This document shows, piece after piece, positions 11,401 to 21,175 of a stretch of DNA of 64,000 nt (position 1 is its first letter; each line of letters opens with the position of its first letter). The DNA comes from Mycolicibacterium flavescens (GTDB lineage: Bacteria; Actinomycetota; Actinomycetes; Mycobacteriales; Mycobacteriaceae): contig LR134353.1 in assembly GCA_900637135.1 (NCBI GenBank), positions 3,472,001 to 3,536,000 on the forward strand, read 5' to 3'. The notes under the pieces were generated by a model. It saw only the letters and a list, made by a program, of their open reading frames with translations, did no database searches and had not been told where the DNA came from. Made by a program: the position numbers and the translations under genes.

Positions 11401-12003
11401 CTGACGGCGCAGTTCGGTGGTCAGGTCGGTCAGCCGGTTCAGGTTGGCCGACATCGCGTCGAGTTTGCGGACCGCTTTTTCCTTGCGCTTGCGGTGCTTG
11501 AGGACGCCGGCGGCCTCCTCGATGAACGCGCGCCGGTCCTCGGGGCGCGACTCGAGGATCTCGGAGAGCTTGCCCTGTCCGACGATGACGTGCATCTCGC
11601 GCCCGATACCGGAGTCCGACAGCAGTTCCTGCACGTCCATCAACCGGCAACTGCTGCCGTTGATCTCGTACTCGCTGCCGCCGTCGCGGAACATCCGCCG
11701 GGTGATCGACACCTCGGAGTACTCGATCGGCAGCGAGTTGTCGGAGTTGTCGATGGTCACCGTCACCTCGGCGCGGCCCAGCGGCGGGCGCGACGACGTG
11801 CCGGCGAAGATGACGTCCTCCATCTTGCCGCCGCGCAACGTCTTGGCGCCCTGCTCACCCATCACCCAGGTGAGCGCGTCGACGACATTGGACTTACCCG
11901 AACCGTTGGGCCCGACCACGCACGTGATGCCTGGCTCGAAGCGCAGAGTCGTCGGCGAAGCAAACGACTTGAAGCCCTTCAGGGTCAGACTCTTGAGGTG
12001 CAC
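8416..12003 (-). CDS. smc: Chromosome partition ATPase Smc
   Basis: Smc is a structural maintenance of chromosomes ATPase and acts as a dimer with ScpA/ScpB in chromosome organisation. The product of about 1195 residues has an N-terminal ATPase half with Walker A GPNGSGKS at 31-38. Two very long coiled-coil regions flank a hinge domain (about residues 520-640, containing the [10 protein letters not shown] stretch). The C-terminal ATPase half has the signature [15 protein letters not shown] and Walker [14 protein letters not shown]. The GTG at 12003 gives the usual N-terminus ([14 protein letters not shown]). An in-frame GTG at 12015 would add four residues and is less likely. It directly follows the acylphosphatase gene and was probably transcribed with it. 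Confidence 0.96.
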   Translation of the reverse strand: MHLKSLTLKGFKSFASPTTLRFEPGITCVVGPNGSGKSNVVDALTWVMGEQGAKTLRGGKMEDVIFAGTSSRPPLGRAEVTVTIDNSDNSLPIEYSEVSITRRMFRDGGSEYEINGSSCRLMDVQELLSDSGIGREMHVIVGQGKLSEILESRPEDRRAFIEEAAGVLKHRKRKEKAVRKLDAMSANLNRLTDLTTELRRQLKPLGRQAEMARRAQTIQADLRDARLRLAADDLVTRRAEFDNTNQAETTLRREHDEIATRLEAKTAELTAHEAAVGSLSERADAAQQRWFALSALAERVSATVRIASERAQHLDTEPEASTGPDPDALEAQADEVAEQERRLLSELTESRGKLEAARAELTERERIAAEAERAHMAAARAEADRREGLARLAGQVDTMRTRVESIDETVARLTGTIDEAATRAQQTQAEFETVQSRVGELDAGEVGLDDHHDRTVAALRLADERVAELQAAERGAERQVASLRARIEALSVGLDRKDGAAWLQKNRGGAGLLGSVANLLKVRNGYEVAVATVLGAAADAVAAESPGAARAAVAALKESDGGRAAIVLSDWPNREVPQAQSLPDGAVRAVDLVEAPQRLQGAVRAMLADVVVVSDLAAALDAVAAHPTLRAVTTDGDLVGPGWVSGGSDRKPSTLEIASEVDKARAELAEAEKQVDELSAALSGALAEQASRQDAAEQALAALNESDAAISAIYEQLGRLGQDARSADDEWQRLIQQRNELETNRSRTVDELTELEQRLHNAQQEPTFEAEPVNRQETTAAAEAARTAEVEARLTVRTAEERANAVRGKADSLRRAAAAEREARLRAMRAREARRHAAAVAAAVAESGRVVAQRLSAVVAVASRARDEVAAERQHRAAALAATRDEVNELTAKVNGLTEALHKDEVAKAQAALRIEQLEEQVLEQFGMATADLIAEYGPDVPLPPTELEMAEFEQARERGEQVTAPAPMPFDRATQERRAKKAERELNELGRVNPLALEEFAALEERYNFLSTQLEDVKGARKDLLDVIEDVDARILQVFTEAYADVEREFTQVFSTLFPGGEGRLLLTNPNDMLTTGIEVEARPPGKKIKRLSLLSGGEKSLTAVAMLVAIFRARPSPFYVMDEVEAALDDVNLRRLIGLFEQLRERSQLIVITHQKPTMEVADALYGVTMRDDGITAVISQRMRGQELVGAAN

Positions 12004-12029
12004 GACGTGCCACACTACCGCCGCAGCGG

Positions 12030-12317
12030 CTATCGCTCGGTGAACCCTTGTAGCGAGTCGCGAGGTTCTGTGAAGTCGGCGACGACGTTGTCGACCCGCC
12101 CCGGCGTTTCTCCTCTTTGCAGCAGGTCAAGCAGCCGCTGACAGGACTCGCGTGGCCCCTGGGCGACCACCTGAACCCGGCCGTCGGGCTTGTTGGCCGC
12201 GAATCCGGTCAGCCCTAGTTCCAGTGCTCGGGCGCGCGTCCACCACCGGAAGCCGACACCCTGAACGTGCCCGTGCACCCAAGCCGTCAGGCGTACCTCA
12301 GCTAACTCCTGCATCAT
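12030..12317 (-). CDS. acyP: Acylphosphatase
   Basis: Acylphosphatases hydrolyse the carboxyl-phosphate bond of acyl phosphates. This small protein (94-95 residues) shows the substrate-binding loop [13 protein letters not shown] with its catalytic Arg, and the second motif [14 protein letters not shown] with the catalytic Asn. Two adjacent ATG codons occur at 12317 and 12314; GAGG is better spaced for the second. The reading frame starts inside the 3' end of the OsmC-like gene (about 20 bp overlap), which implies translational coupling. It corresponds to M. tuberculosis Rv2922A, between smc and the OsmC-like gene. Confidence 0.93.
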   Translation of the reverse strand: MMQELAEVRLTAWVHGHVQGVGFRWWTRARALELGLTGFAANKPDGRVQVVAQGPRESCQRLLDLLQRGETPGRVDNVVADFTEPRDSLQGFTER

Positions 12318-12714
12318 CTACCTCAAACGTCACTTTGGCCCCAGCCTTGAGGGTGCGGCCGACGGTGCAGACCTGGTCGATGGCGCGCTCGACGACCGTG
12401 AGCACCCGCGCCCGCTCCTGCTCGGACAGCCCGGACAGGTCGAGTTCCATTCGCTCTTCGAGCAGCGGATAGCGCTCCTGCTCGCGGTCGGCCGCCCCGG
12501 AGACGCGGATCGTGGTGCGGTACTGCTCGCCGAGGCGCCGCTGCAGGGGCACGTCGCTGGCCATCCCGCTGCAGGCGGCGAGCGCGATCTTCATCAGCTC
12601 ACCGGGCGTGAAGACGCCGTCGACGTCCTCGTTGCCGACGAGCACCTCCGCGCCGCGGGAGCTGTGTCCGACATAGCGCCGCACTCCCGTCCGCTCAACC
12701 CAAAGTTCGGTCAT
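12298..12714 (-). CDS. OsmC/Ohr family peroxide-reductase-like protein
   Basis: OsmC/Ohr proteins reduce organic hydroperoxides using two reactive cysteines. The 138-residue product has the OsmC fold length. It keeps both cysteines in context, LAACSGM (about residue 48) and [11 protein letters not shown] (about residue 115), plus a Glu/Arg-rich central region. It corresponds to Rv2923c. Its 3' end overlaps the acylphosphatase start. The family assignment is clear; the physiological substrate (lipid hydroperoxide or other) is not. Confidence 0.88.
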   Translation of the reverse strand: MTELWVERTGVRRYVGHSSRGAEVLVGNEDVDGVFTPGELMKIALAACSGMASDVPLQRRLGEQYRTTIRVSGAADREQERYPLLEERMELDLSGLSEQERARVLTVVERAIDQVCTVGRTLKAGAKVTFEVDDAGVS

Positions 12715-12725
12715 GGCCCCATCTT

Positions 12726-12788
12726 CGCCCAGACCGACGTATTGGCGGAAAACCGCGCGCTCAATCGACCATTACGTCGGTCTGGGCG
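12726..12788. repeat. 16-bp perfect inverted repeat between mutM and the OsmC-like gene
   Basis: CGCCCAGACCGACGTA (12726-12741) and its exact complement (12773-12788) are separated by 31 bp. The right arm includes the last codons and stop of mutM; the left arm lies just upstream of the OsmC-like start. The long loop and lack of a T-run make it a poor simple terminator, but it could form a hairpin in the readthrough mRNA. Confidence 0.6.
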
Positions 12789-13644
12789 CGGTTCGCCGTA
12801 CCCGCGGGCGCGGCTGACATTTCGGACAGTAGAACGACGAGCGGTTCATGAACTTCTCGCGCCGCATGATGGCCCCACAGCGTCGGCAGGGCTCGCCTTC
12901 GCGCCCATATGCGTCCAGCGAGCGGTCGAAGTAACCCGACTCGCCGTTGACGTTGACATACAGCGAGTCGAATGACGTCCCGCCTTGGGCGAGCGCCTCG
13001 CGCATCACCTCGGCGGCCGCGTCGAGCAGCTCGGCCAGCTTCGGCCTGCTCAGAGACGACGCCAACCGGGCGCCGTTGACCTTGGCGCGCCACAGCGCCT
13101 CGTCGGCATAGATGTTGCCGATGCCCGAGACGACGGTCTGGTCGAGCAGCTGACGTTTGATCTCGGAGTGCTTGCCGCGCAACACTTTCACCACGCCGTC
13201 GCGGTTGAATTGCGGGTCGAGCGGGTCACGCGCGAGGTGCGCGACCGGAAACGGGACGTCGGTCCCGTCGACGGTGACCATGTCGGTGAGCAGCCATCCG
13301 CCGAACGTGCGCTGGTCGACGAAGCTCAACGCGGTGCCGTCATCCAGCAGCGCCGCGATGCGCAGGTGATTCTCGCTCGGGGGCGCGCCCAGCAGCATCT
13401 GCCCGCTCATGCCGAGGTGCACGACCAGCGCGGAGCCGTCGTCCAGCGTCAGCCACAGGTACTTACCTCGCCGCCCGGTCCCGGTGATCGTGCTGTCGAG
13501 CAGGCGCGCGGTCAGATCCGCGGGTCCCGCCTCGTGGCGCCGCACCGCGCGCGGATGATGTACGCGCACAGCGGTGATGGTCTTGCCGACGACGTGTGCG
13601 TCCAGTCCGCGACGGACAACCTCGACCTCGGGAAGCTCAGGCAT
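12772..13644 (-). CDS. mutM: Formamidopyrimidine-DNA glycosylase MutM/Fpg
   Basis: MutM is a bifunctional DNA glycosylase/AP lyase that removes 8-oxoguanine and formamidopyrimidines. The 290-residue protein starts [10 protein letters not shown], giving the catalytic Pro2 and Glu3. It has the conserved Lys in GRRGKYL, the helix-two-turn-helix segment [13 protein letters not shown], and a C-terminal zinc finger (CRRC, then CPKC). A basic tail ([12 protein letters not shown]) follows. Its start overlaps the rnc stop by 8 bp, so rnc and mutM are coupled. Confidence 0.97.
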   Translation of the reverse strand: MPELPEVEVVRRGLDAHVVGKTITAVRVHHPRAVRRHEAGPADLTARLLDSTITGTGRRGKYLWLTLDDGSALVVHLGMSGQMLLGAPPSENHLRIAALLDDGTALSFVDQRTFGGWLLTDMVTVDGTDVPFPVAHLARDPLDPQFNRDGVVKVLRGKHSEIKRQLLDQTVVSGIGNIYADEALWRAKVNGARLASSLSRPKLAELLDAAAEVMREALAQGGTSFDSLYVNVNGESGYFDRSLDAYGREGEPCRRCGAIMRREKFMNRSSFYCPKCQPRPRVRRTAPRPT

Positions 13645-14335
13645 CTACCTCGGCCGTCAGCGCGTTCCACGCCGCCGCGGCCGCCTTGAGTTCGGCCTCC
13701 TTCTTGGTGCGCCCGACACCCCTGCCGTATTCGGTGTCGGTCACCATGACCGTCGCGGTGAATTCCTTGTCGTGGTCCGGACCCGTCGAGGTGACGAGAT
13801 AGGTGGGCGCACCAAGGCCGCGCGAGGCGGTCAGCTCCTGCAGACTGCTCTTCCAGTCCAGCCCGGCGCCCAACGTGGGCGCGGTGTCGAGCAGGTCGCC
13901 GAACAGCCGCAGGATCACCTCACGCACGACCGCGTTGCCGTGCTCCAAATAGATTGCACCCAACAAGGATTCGACGCCGTCGGCCAAGATGCTGGCCTTG
14001 TCGGCGCCGCCGGAGCTCAGCTCGCCCTTGCCGAGTAGCAAATAGGCGCCGAGCCCGCCATCGGACAGCTGACGACCGACGTCGGCGAGTGCCTGGGTGT
14101 TGACGATGCTGGCGCGCAGCTTGGCCAGATCGCCCTCGGACCGGTCGGGGTGCCGGTGGTAGAGCTCCTCGGTGATGGTCAGCCCGAGCACGGCGTCGCC
14201 GAGGAACTCCAATCGCTCGTTGGTCGGCAGACCGCCGTTCTCGTAGGAGTAGCTGCGATGGGTGAGCGCCATGGTGAGCAGTTCGTCGGGCAGATCCACA
14301 CCCAGCGCCGCCAGCAGCGCGGCGCGCTCACTCAC
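13637..14335 (-). CDS. rnc: Ribonuclease III
   Basis: RNase III is a double-strand-specific endoribonuclease that processes rRNA and other structured RNAs. The 232-residue product has the catalytic signature [13 protein letters not shown] and downstream acidic residues ([11 protein letters not shown]), then a C-terminal double-stranded RNA-binding domain ([16 protein letters not shown] to [16 protein letters not shown]). The start is GTG at 14335 ([12 protein letters not shown]), overlapping the stop of the preceding YceD-like gene by 8 bp; a longer open frame upstream is not homologous to RNase III. Confidence 0.96.
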   Translation of the reverse strand: MSERAALLAALGVDLPDELLTMALTHRSYSYENGGLPTNERLEFLGDAVLGLTITEELYHRHPDRSEGDLAKLRASIVNTQALADVGRQLSDGGLGAYLLLGKGELSSGGADKASILADGVESLLGAIYLEHGNAVVREVILRLFGDLLDTAPTLGAGLDWKSSLQELTASRGLGAPTYLVTSTGPDHDKEFTATVMVTDTEYGRGVGRTKKEAELKAAAAAWNALTAEVDA

Positions 14336-14930
14336 GCGTGTCCTCAGTGGGATCGTCGGCTCCGCCGACAGTGTCGACCATGCCGGCCAGCTTCGCCCAG
14401 CGCGGGTCGATCCGCTCGTGGTGGTGACCGGGTTCGGCGGTGGCCAAGGCCACACCGCAGTCCGGGCACAGGCCCGCGCAGTCCGGACCGCACAGCGGCG
14501 CGAACGGCAGCACCAGCCCGACGGCGTCGATGATCGGCTGCTCCAGGTCGACGGTGTCGTCCACCACGCGACCGACCTCGTCGGCTTCGGTCGTCTCGTC
14601 GGTGGCGCTGTCGGGATAGGCGAACAGTTCGGTGAGGTAGATCTCGACGTCGCCGGTGACCGGCGTCAGGCATCGCGCGCAGTCGCCCGTCGTGGGAGCG
14701 GACACCGTCCCGGAGACCAGGACTCCCTCCGACACCGACTCGACACGCAGGTCGAGTCCCAGCGGTGCCCCTTTGTCGATGGCGATCAGGTCGAGCCCGA
14801 TGCGCGACGGGCTGGGCACCGTTTCGGAGACAGTCATCATCGACCCGGGTCGCCTACCGAGCCGGGAGATGTTGATCACGAGCGGCGATCGTGACGCGCG
14901 ATGCGCCGCCGCTTTGGCATGCGTCGCCAT
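14328..14930 (-). CDS. YceD/DUF177 family protein
   Basis: This is a conserved bacterial protein of the DUF177 (YceD) family, implicated in other bacteria in 23S rRNA accumulation and usually encoded beside rpmF. Here it precedes rnc, as in M. tuberculosis Rv2926c. The 200-residue product has the family cysteines in CARCL and in PLCGPDCAGLCPDCG, which look like a zinc site, with an acidic middle and C-terminus. No catalytic motif is seen. Coupling to RNase III supports a role in RNA or ribosome maturation, but that is inference. Confidence 0.85.
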   Translation of the reverse strand: MATHAKAAAHRASRSPLVINISRLGRRPGSMMTVSETVPSPSRIGLDLIAIDKGAPLGLDLRVESVSEGVLVSGTVSAPTTGDCARCLTPVTGDVEIYLTELFAYPDSATDETTEADEVGRVVDDTVDLEQPIIDAVGLVLPFAPLCGPDCAGLCPDCGVALATAEPGHHHERIDPRWAKLAGMVDTVGGADDPTEDTRE

Positions 14931-14973
14931 AAGTACCGAGTTTACGGCGAGGATTCTTGGCGGCGCCCGGCGC

Positions 14974-15711
14974 TCAGCGGGCCGCGTAGTCGTGCGTGCC
15001 CGCGGCGGTGCGAAGTTGGTGACGACCTCGACCGACGGAGCGCAGCGTGCCGTTGAGGAAGTCCTCGAACTCCGCGAGCTTGCTGTCGACGTAGATGTCG
15101 CACTCGCCGCGCAACCGGTCGGCCTCGGCGTGCGCCGAGTCGATCAACCGCGTCGCCTCGGCGGTCGCGGTCGCGACGATCTCGGTCTGCGACACCAGCC
15201 GCTGCTGCTCCTTGATGCCCTCTTGCACGGCCTTCTCGTAGGCCAGGTTGCCGCTCTCGATGAGCCGGTCGGCTTCGGTCTTGGCCCGTCCGGTGCTCGC
15301 CTCGTACTCGCGCTTGGCGGTGGCGGCGACGCGGGTGGCCTCCTCGCGGGCCTCGCCGACCATCCGCTCGCTGTGCTGTCGAGCCTCGGCCACCATGCGA
15401 TCGGCCTGGGCCTTCGCGTCGGCCAGCAGCCGGTCCGCTTCCGCGCGGGCGTGGTTCAGGACGGAGTCCGCCTCGGCGGTGGCCGTGGACACCATCGAGT
15501 CGGAGTGGTCCTTGGCCTCGCGCAGCATCCCGTCGCGGGCATCGAGGACGTCCTGGGCATCGTCGAGCTCACCGGGAATCGCGTCCTTGATGTCGTCGAG
15601 CAGCTCGAGGACATCGCCGCGCGGCACGACGCAGCCTGCCGTCATCGGCACGCCGCGGGCTTCTTCCACAATCGCGCTCAGTTCGTCGAGCGCCTCAAAA
15701 ACTCGGTACAC
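14974..15711 (-). CDS. sepIVA: DivIVA-domain septation protein SepIVA
   Basis: SepIVA is a coiled-coil cell-division factor described in mycobacteria as essential for septation. The 245-residue product starts MYRVFEALDELSAIVEEARG, then is almost entirely heptad-like and Ala/Glu/Arg-rich (repeated AxxEADRLLADAKAQADRMV patterns), as in DivIVA proteins. GTG at 15711 is preceded by GGAGGG at 7 bp. It corresponds to Rv2927c. In M. tuberculosis the PDIM locus begins right upstream of this gene; here a hairpin-rich gap and a hemerythrin gene take that place. Confidence 0.92.
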   Translation of the reverse strand: MYRVFEALDELSAIVEEARGVPMTAGCVVPRGDVLELLDDIKDAIPGELDDAQDVLDARDGMLREAKDHSDSMVSTATAEADSVLNHARAEADRLLADAKAQADRMVAEARQHSERMVGEAREEATRVAATAKREYEASTGRAKTEADRLIESGNLAYEKAVQEGIKEQQRLVSQTEIVATATAEATRLIDSAHAEADRLRGECDIYVDSKLAEFEDFLNGTLRSVGRGRHQLRTAAGTHDYAAR

Positions 15712-15902
15712 GGCAACACCCTCCAGGCGTAGTTGACAGTTACTAGTGTGCCTGGTGTTACCCCTGTGACTCAGCTTCCCGCCCGGTGTGTCGCCCCGGA
15801 CGTCGGAAATTCATGGATTGCTGAGTCTCTCCACTCCCCAGGCCGCAACTCCCGGCTGAATTGCTGCTCGCATTATGTCAACCGCCCGGGACCGAGACGA
15901 AA

Positions 15903-15946
15903 GCCCGCCCCCGGGCGGCATCCTTCGATGGCGCCCGGGGGCGGGC
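15903..15946 (-). terminator. Terminator-like hairpin after the hemerythrin gene
   Basis: There is a perfect 15-bp G/C stem (GCCCGCCCCCGGGCG and its complement at 15932-15946). It has an inner 4-bp extension and a CTTC tetraloop after one mismatch. In the minus direction the stem is followed by TTTCGTCT. It lies about 90 bp after the hemerythrin stop and isolates that gene from sepIVA. Confidence 0.75.
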
Positions 15947-15962
15947 GTGAGTCTTCCTCGAG

Positions 15963-16011
15963 TCTGAACTTCTTCGCGCGAAATCGGCGTTTTCTCGAAC
16001 ACAAGTTCAGA
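15963..16011. repeat. Second inverted repeat after the hemerythrin gene
   Basis: TCTGAACTT (15963-15971) is matched by AAGTTCAGA (16003-16011), with an inner TTCG/CGAA pairing. It sits between the hemerythrin stop and the main hairpin and may help 3'-end stabilisation or termination. Confidence 0.5.
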
Positions 16012-16038
16012 TTCGGCGACCACGACGGCCGGGGGTGC

Positions 16039-16605
16039 TTACTTCACCGCCGCGCCGATAAGGTCGCGGGCGCGATCGAGCATCGAAGCGAACGGTCCGA
16101 GCGCGAAATTGGCCTTGGCCGACTCGACACCCGCATGCGGATGGGTCGGGGCGATCGCCTCGGCGGCCTGCACGGCGCCCGCCATCCGCTTGAGATCATC
16201 ACCGTCGAGGTTCTTCTGCAGGTGGCTGAACTCCTCGCGCTCCTCGAGTTCGGCGTGCTCGACGACGTCCTCGCGGAACTTCTTCAGTTCGTCGATGAAC
16301 TCCTGCGACCCGATGTCCATCTTCTCGAGCCGCGACAGGAACTCCTTGGCCTCGTGCTCTTCCTTGAGGCGCGCGTCGACGATGGCCTCACCGTCGGCGA
16401 CCTCCTTGCGGGCGCGCGGGTGGACCACCATCTCCTCGGCGGTCTCGTGTACGGCCAGCAGCTGACGCAGATCGGCGAACGCCTTCTCGCGCGCCTCGGT
16501 TTCCGACGCGCCCAGCACTTCTTCGAACAGGTCCTTGATCAGGTTGTGTTGGTCGGTCAGAAACTTCACGACGTCGTCGGTGTTCTGGACAAACGTTTCA
16601 GCCAT
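16039..16605 (-). CDS. Hemerythrin HHE-domain protein
   Basis: Hemerythrin-like proteins bind a non-heme di-iron centre through a four-helix bundle and in mycobacteria are linked to peroxide and nitric-oxide responses. The 188-residue protein has the expected His/Glu pattern: DQHNLIKDLFEEVL, LLAVHETAEEMVVHPRAR, EEHEAKEFLSRLE and VVEHAELEEREEF. ATG at 16605 has AGGAGG at 8 bp; an upstream in-frame start would lose this spacing. A SigF-like promoter overlaps the coaD stop upstream. Position and sequence fit the SigF-dependent hemerythrin of M. smegmatis located beside coaD. Confidence 0.9.
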   Translation of the reverse strand: MAETFVQNTDDVVKFLTDQHNLIKDLFEEVLGASETEAREKAFADLRQLLAVHETAEEMVVHPRARKEVADGEAIVDARLKEEHEAKEFLSRLEKMDIGSQEFIDELKKFREDVVEHAELEEREEFSHLQKNLDGDDLKRMAGAVQAAEAIAPTHPHAGVESAKANFALGPFASMLDRARDLIGAAVK

Positions 16606-16668
16606 GGCAGAAACCTCCTGCATTTCGGTAGTGGTGTGGGCGCGAATGGGCTGTGCGCCTGCACCTGT

Positions 16669-16693
16669 TTACCCCTGCAGGAGCGGGCTAACC
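16669..16693 (-). promoter_or_regulatory. SigF-like promoter for the hemerythrin gene
   Basis: On the minus strand GGTT (16690-16693), 15 bp and GGGTAA (16669-16674) match the mycobacterial SigF pattern (GGTTT, about 15-17 bp, GGGTA). The -35 element overlaps the coaD stop codon and would give a leader of about 55 nt. Confidence 0.55.
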
Positions 16694-17167
16694 CTGGCTC
16701 AGCTTGGCCCGCACGCGCGTGTTGACCGCGGCGGGGAGCAGTTCGGAGACGTCGCCACCCATCGACGCGACCTCCTTGGCCAACGACGACGACACGAACG
16801 AGTACCGCGGTATCGAGGCTAGGAAGAACGTGTCGACGCCGGCGATGTGCTTGTTCATCTGCGCCATCTGCAGTTCGTATTCGAAGTCGGCACCGCCGCG
16901 CAGGCCCTTGACGATCGCCGTCACGCCGCGCTGCCGGGCGAAGTCGACCACCAGGCCCTGACCCGATTCGACGCGCAGGTTCGGCAGGTGCTCGGTGGAC
17001 TCCTCGATCATCGCGATGCGCTCGTCGAGCGTGAACATGCCCTTCTTGTTCGGGTTGACCAGAACGGCGACGATCACCTCGTCGAACTGCGCGGCCGCGC
17101 GCTCGAAGACGTCGACGTGCCCGAGATGGACCGGGTCGAAGGATCCGGGGCATACCGCGCCGCTCAT
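16688..17167 (-). CDS. coaD: Phosphopantetheine adenylyltransferase CoaD
   Basis: CoaD transfers AMP from ATP to 4'-phosphopantetheine in coenzyme A synthesis. The 159-residue product starts [17 protein letters not shown], containing the nucleotidyltransferase HxGH motif. It also has [29 protein letters not shown] and the C-terminal [15 protein letters not shown] (ISSS-like ATP loop). The start at 17167 gives the usual family length; upstream in-frame codons encode an unrelated basic stretch. It corresponds to Rv2965c. rsmD precedes it by about 12 bp. Confidence 0.96.
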   Translation of the reverse strand: MSGAVCPGSFDPVHLGHVDVFERAAAQFDEVIVAVLVNPNKKGMFTLDERIAMIEESTEHLPNLRVESGQGLVVDFARQRGVTAIVKGLRGGADFEYELQMAQMNKHIAGVDTFFLASIPRYSFVSSSLAKEVASMGGDVSELLPAAVNTRVRAKLSQG

Positions 17168-17178
17168 GAGCGATGACG

Positions 17179-17757
17179 CTAGCAGGGCCGCTCTGGTGCC
17201 TCGGCAAGCTCCAGGCGGGTGTCGCCGTAGGTGCGCGACGGCCATACCTGCCAGCCCGGCGGCCACGTGATCGGCGGTCCGCTCGCCGCGCGTTCCACCA
17301 CGACGACGGTTCCCGGTCCGGCCCAACCCCGTTCGGTGAGCAGCGCCTGCATCGATTCCACTTCCCCGGCGGTGATGTCGTACGGCGGGTCGGCGAGGAC
17401 GAGGTCGAAACGTCGCGGGCTGCCCGCGGCCAGTACCTCGGCGACGGCGCCGCGCCGCACGCTCGCCCCGGTGACGCCGAGTGCGGCGATGTTGTCGGCG
17501 ATGACTCCTGCGGCTCGCCGGTCGGCCTCGACGAACGTCGCCTCCGCGGCGCCGCGCGAGAGCGCCTCGAGCCCGAGCGCGCCCGAGCCGGCGTACAGAT
17601 CGAGCACCGCGATCCCGCCGAAGTCGACGCGCGCGGCCAGCACGTTGAACAACGCTTCCCGTACCCGGTCGGTGGTGGGACGGGTCCCTCCCCCAGACCT
17701 GATCTGGGGCACGGTGATTCGTCTACCGCCCAGCGCGCCAGCGATGATGCGGGTCAG
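17179..17757 (-). CDS. rsmD: 16S rRNA (guanine-N2)-methyltransferase RsmD
   Basis: RsmD methylates G966 of 16S rRNA using SAM. The core shows [16 protein letters not shown], the SAM motif [20 protein letters not shown] and catalytic DPPY. Homologues begin TRIIAG-GGRR-I just before this core. The same residues are encoded upstream of the first GTG (17712), starting at a CTG (17757) that overlaps the pyc stop as CTGA. I therefore place the start at CTG 17757; use of GTG 17712 would delete an N-terminal strand. A hairpin-encoded insert (VPQIRSGGG) sits between the two starts. Coupled to pyc upstream and coaD downstream. Confidence 0.85.
   Translation of the reverse strand: MTRIIAGALGGRRITVPQIRSGGGTRPTTDRVREALFNVLAARVDFGGIAVLDLYAGSGALGLEALSRGAAEATFVEADRRAAGVIADNIAALGVTGASVRRGAVAEVLAAGSPRRFDLVLADPPYDITAGEVESMQALLTERGWAGPGTVVVVERAASGPPITWPPGWQVWPSRTYGDTRLELAEAPERPC
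17691..17709. repeat. Short hairpin inside the rsmD 5' coding region
   Basis: CCCCAGA and TCTGGGG are separated by 5 bp (17691-17697 and 17703-17709). It encodes the extra residues PQIRSGGG that interrupt the usual RsmD N-terminus, and could occlude or influence initiation near the GTG at 17712. Confidence 0.5.
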
Positions 17758-20700
17758 CTGACCACCACCAGCAGATCGCCGCCTTCGACCTGTGCCGTCT
17801 CCGAGACCGCGACCCGGTTCACCTTGCCCGCCTTGGGTGCGGTGATGGCCGCCTCCATCTTCATGGCCTCGATCGTGGCGATCGTCTGACCGGCCTGCAC
17901 CTCGTCGTCGACGGCGACGCCGACGCTGACCACCCCGGCGAAGGGCGCGGCGATGTGGTCGGGATTGGACTTGTCGGCCTTCTCCGCGGTGGGGATGTCG
18001 CTGGCGACGTTGCGGTCACGCACCAGGACTGGCCGCAGTTGGCCGTTGAGGATGCACATCACGGTGCGCATGCCGCGTTCGTCGGGATCGGAGATCGCCT
18101 CGAGCCCGATCAGCAGTTCGACGCCCCGCTCCAACCGGACGCGATGCTCCTCGTCGCTGCGCAACCCGTAGAAGAACTGGTTCGCCGACAGGCTCGACGT
18201 GTCCCCGTACTGCTCGCGGTGGGCCTCGAGTTCCTTTGTCGGCCCGGGAAACAGCAGCCGGTTCAGCGCGGCCTGGCGCTTCGGGCCCGCCTGGGCGAGC
18301 ACCGCTTCGTCCTCCTCGCTCAGTTCCTCCTGCGCCTTGGCCGGCGCCCGGCCGGCAAGCGCCTTGGTGCGCAGCGGTTCGGGCCATCCGCCTGGCGGGT
18401 CGCCGAGTTCGCCGCGAAAGAATCCGATCACCGAATCGGGAATGTCGAATCGCGATGGGTCCGAGGCGAATTCGTCTGCGCTGATGCCTGCACCCAGCAG
18501 CGCGAGCGCGAGGTCACCCACCACCTTCGACGACGGCGTCACCTTCACCAGCCGGCCGAGCACCCGATCGGCTGCGGCGTAGTTGGCCTCGATCTCCTCG
18601 AAGCGGTCGCCGAACCCGAGCGCGATGGCCTGCTGACGCAGGTTCGACAGCTGACCGCCGGGGATCTCATGGTGATACACGCGCCCCGTCGGCGCCGGTA
18701 AACCACTTTCGAACGGCGCGTACACCCTTCGCAGCGCTTCCCAGTACGGTTCGAGGTCGCACACCGCCTCCAACGACAGCCCGGTGTCGTACTCGGTGTG
18801 TGCGGCCGCGGCCACGATCGAGCTCAACGCCGGTTGACTGGTGGTGCCTGCCAGGGGTGCCGCCGCACCGTCGACGGCGCTGGCTCCAGCTTGCCACGCC
18901 GCCAGGTACGTCGCCAACTGGCCGCCCGGGGTGTCGTGGGTGTGCACGTGCACGGGCAGATCGAACCGGGTGCGCAGCGCGCTGATCAACGTGTGCGCGG
19001 CGGGAGGCCGCAGGAGCCCGGCCATGTCCTTGATCGCCAGCACATGGGCACCCGCGTCGACGATCTGCTCGGCGAGCTTCAGGTAGTAGTCCAGCGTGTA
19101 GAGGTTCTCCCCGGGGTCGGACAGGTCGCCGGTGTAGCTCATCGCGACTTCGGCCACCGCCGTGCCGGTTTCGCGGACCGCGTCGATGGCCGGACGCATG
19201 GAATCGACGTTGTTGAGCGCGTCGAAGATGCGGTAGATGTCGATGCCCGTGGCCGTGGCCTCGGCGACGAACGCGTGGGTGACGGTCTCCGGGTACGGGG
19301 TGTAACCGACGGTGTTACGGCCGCGCAGCAGCATCTGCAGGCAGATGTTGGGGACCGCTTCGCGCAGCGCGGCCAGCCGCTCCCACGGGTCTTCCTTCAA
19401 GAACCGAAGCGCCACATCGTAAGTCGCCCCACCCCAGCATTCGAGCGAGAGCAACTGCGGCGTCATGCGCGCGACGTAGGGCGCCACCATCGACAGCCCC
19501 GTGGTGCGCACCCGGGTGGCCAGCAGCGACTGATGGGCATCACGGAACGTCGTATCGGTGACGGCCAAGGGTTTGGAGTCGCGCAGCCAGCGCGCGAACC
19601 CCTCGGGGCCGAGTTCGGTCAGCCGTTGCTTGCTGCCGTCGGGCGGCGGCGCTTCCAGGTCGATGTCGGGCAGCTTGTCCTGCGGGTACACCGATGCGGT
19701 TCGCGGGCCGTGTGGCTGGTTGACCGTCACGTCGGCCAAGTAGTTGAGGATCTTGGTGCCGCGGTCGGCAGGTGTTCTGGCGGTCAGCAGATACGGACGC
19801 TCGTCGATGAACGACGTGCTGATGCGGCCGGCCCGGAAATCCGGATCGTTGACGACCGCTTGCAGGAACGGGATATTCGTCGACACTCCGCGGATGCGGA
19901 ACTCGGCCAGCGCGCGGCGCGCCCGCGCCACCGCGGCGCCGAAGTCGCGCCCCCGGCACGTCAGCTTCACCAGCATCGAGTCGAAATGCGCGCTGATCTC
20001 CGCACCGAGATGGGTGCCGCCGTCCAACCGGATGCCCGCGCCGCCAGGGGTGCGGTATCCGGTGACGCGGCCGGTGTCGGGACGGAATCCGTTGGCGGGG
20101 TCCTCGGTGGTGATCCGGCACTGCAGCGCGAAACCGCGCGGGGCCGACAGCGCCTCCTGGCTCAAGCCGAGGCTGTCGAGGGTCTCGCCGTCGGCGATGC
20201 GCAACTGGCTGGACACCAGGTCGACATCGGTGATCTCCTCGGTGACCGTGTGCTCGACCTGGATGCGCGGATTGCACTCGATGAACACGTAATGGCCGCG
20301 CTCGTCGAGCAGGAACTCGACGGTGCCGGCGAACGTGTAGCCGATCTGCCGGGCGAACGCGACCGCGTCGTCGCAAATCCGTTGCCGCAGTTCGTCGGAC
20401 AGATTCGGCGCGGGTGCGAGCTCGACGACCTTCTGGTGCCTGCGCTGCACGCTGCAGTCCCGTTCGAACAGGTGCATCACGTTGCCGTGGGTGTCGGCCA
20501 GGATCTGCACCTCGATGTGGCGGGGATTGAGCACGGCCTGTTCGAGATACAGCGTCGGGTCGCCGAACGCCGACTCGGCCTCGCGCGACGCGGCATCGAT
20601 CGCGTCGGCCAGCGCGTCGATTTCGGTGACCCGCCGCATGCCCCGGCCGCCGCCGCCGGACACGGCTTTGACGAACAACGGGAACTCCAGGCGCTCCGCG

Positions 20701-21140
20701 GCGGCCATCAACTCCTCGGCCGACGCCGACGGGGCCGACGAGTTGAGCACCGGCAGGCCCGCCGAGCGGGCCGCCTCGATCGCCCGCGACTTGTTGCCCG
20801 TCAGCTCGAGCACCTCGGCGCTGGGCCCGACGAACGTGATGCCGGCCTCCGCGCAGGCCGCCGCCAGCGCCGGATTTTCCGACAGGAAGCCGTATCCCGG
20901 ATAAATCGCGTCGGCTCCGGCATGCTTGGCGACCCGGATGATCTCCTCGACCGACAGGTACGCGCGCACGGGATGGCCGGTCTCGCCGATCTGGTAGGAC
21001 TCGTCGGCCTTCAGCCGGTGAATGCTGTTGCGATCCTCATGGGGATACACCGCGACGGTGTCGATCCCCATCTCGTAGGCGGCCCGGAAAGCACGGATCG
21101 CGATTTCGCCACGATTGGCGACCAGCACTTTAGAGATCAT
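17754..21140 (-). CDS. pyc: Pyruvate carboxylase
   Basis: This anaplerotic enzyme makes oxaloacetate from pyruvate, bicarbonate and ATP. The single 1128-residue chain has three parts. The N-terminal biotin carboxylase domain ([24 protein letters not shown]-grasp loop SGGGGRGM) comes first, then a carboxyltransferase TIM-barrel domain ([18 protein letters not shown] and a metal site in HVHTHDTPG). The C-terminal biotin carrier domain has EAMKMEA, with biotinylated Lys near 1094. The size matches the full-length homotetrameric family. It corresponds to Rv2967c, and its stop codon overlaps the start of rsmD. Confidence 0.97.
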   Translation of the reverse strand: MISKVLVANRGEIAIRAFRAAYEMGIDTVAVYPHEDRNSIHRLKADESYQIGETGHPVRAYLSVEEIIRVAKHAGADAIYPGYGFLSENPALAAACAEAGITFVGPSAEVLELTGNKSRAIEAARSAGLPVLNSSAPSASAEELMAAAERLEFPLFVKAVSGGGGRGMRRVTEIDALADAIDAASREAESAFGDPTLYLEQAVLNPRHIEVQILADTHGNVMHLFERDCSVQRRHQKVVELAPAPNLSDELRQRICDDAVAFARQIGYTFAGTVEFLLDERGHYVFIECNPRIQVEHTVTEEITDVDLVSSQLRIADGETLDSLGLSQEALSAPRGFALQCRITTEDPANGFRPDTGRVTGYRTPGGAGIRLDGGTHLGAEISAHFDSMLVKLTCRGRDFGAAVARARRALAEFRIRGVSTNIPFLQAVVNDPDFRAGRISTSFIDERPYLLTARTPADRGTKILNYLADVTVNQPHGPRTASVYPQDKLPDIDLEAPPPDGSKQRLTELGPEGFARWLRDSKPLAVTDTTFRDAHQSLLATRVRTTGLSMVAPYVARMTPQLLSLECWGGATYDVALRFLKEDPWERLAALREAVPNICLQMLLRGRNTVGYTPYPETVTHAFVAEATATGIDIYRIFDALNNVDSMRPAIDAVRETGTAVAEVAMSYTGDLSDPGENLYTLDYYLKLAEQIVDAGAHVLAIKDMAGLLRPPAAHTLISALRTRFDLPVHVHTHDTPGGQLATYLAAWQAGASAVDGAAAPLAGTTSQPALSSIVAAAAHTEYDTGLSLEAVCDLEPYWEALRRVYAPFESGLPAPTGRVYHHEIPGGQLSNLRQQAIALGFGDRFEEIEANYAAADRVLGRLVKVTPSSKVVGDLALALLGAGISADEFASDPSRFDIPDSVIGFFRGELGDPPGGWPEPLRTKALAGRAPAKAQEELSEEDEAVLAQAGPKRQAALNRLLFPGPTKELEAHREQYGDTSSLSANQFFYGLRSDEEHRVRLERGVELLIGLEAISDPDERGMRTVMCILNGQLRPVLVRDRNVASDIPTAEKADKSNPDHIAAPFAGVVSVGVAVDDEVQAGQTIATIEAMKMEAAITAPKAGKVNRVAVSETAQVEGGDLLVVVS

Positions 21141-21175
21141 GGGCGATCACGCACGTACTTTATCCTCCGGGCGGA

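Larger units (their letters stand above)
15712..16038. other. 327-bp gene-free region upstream of sepIVA
   Basis: No convincing gene is present. The segment holds the sepIVA leader and presumed promoter (an AT-richer patch around 15735-15760), a strong terminator-like hairpin (15903-15946) and a second inverted repeat (15963-16011) after the hemerythrin gene. It marks the position where M. tuberculosis carries the PDIM/PGL genes. Confidence 0.8.

Noticed and set aside
15963..16011. Small RNA gene after the hemerythrin gene
   Set aside because: Only two hairpins are visible, with no promoter in either orientation; 3'-UTR/terminator structure is the simpler reading.
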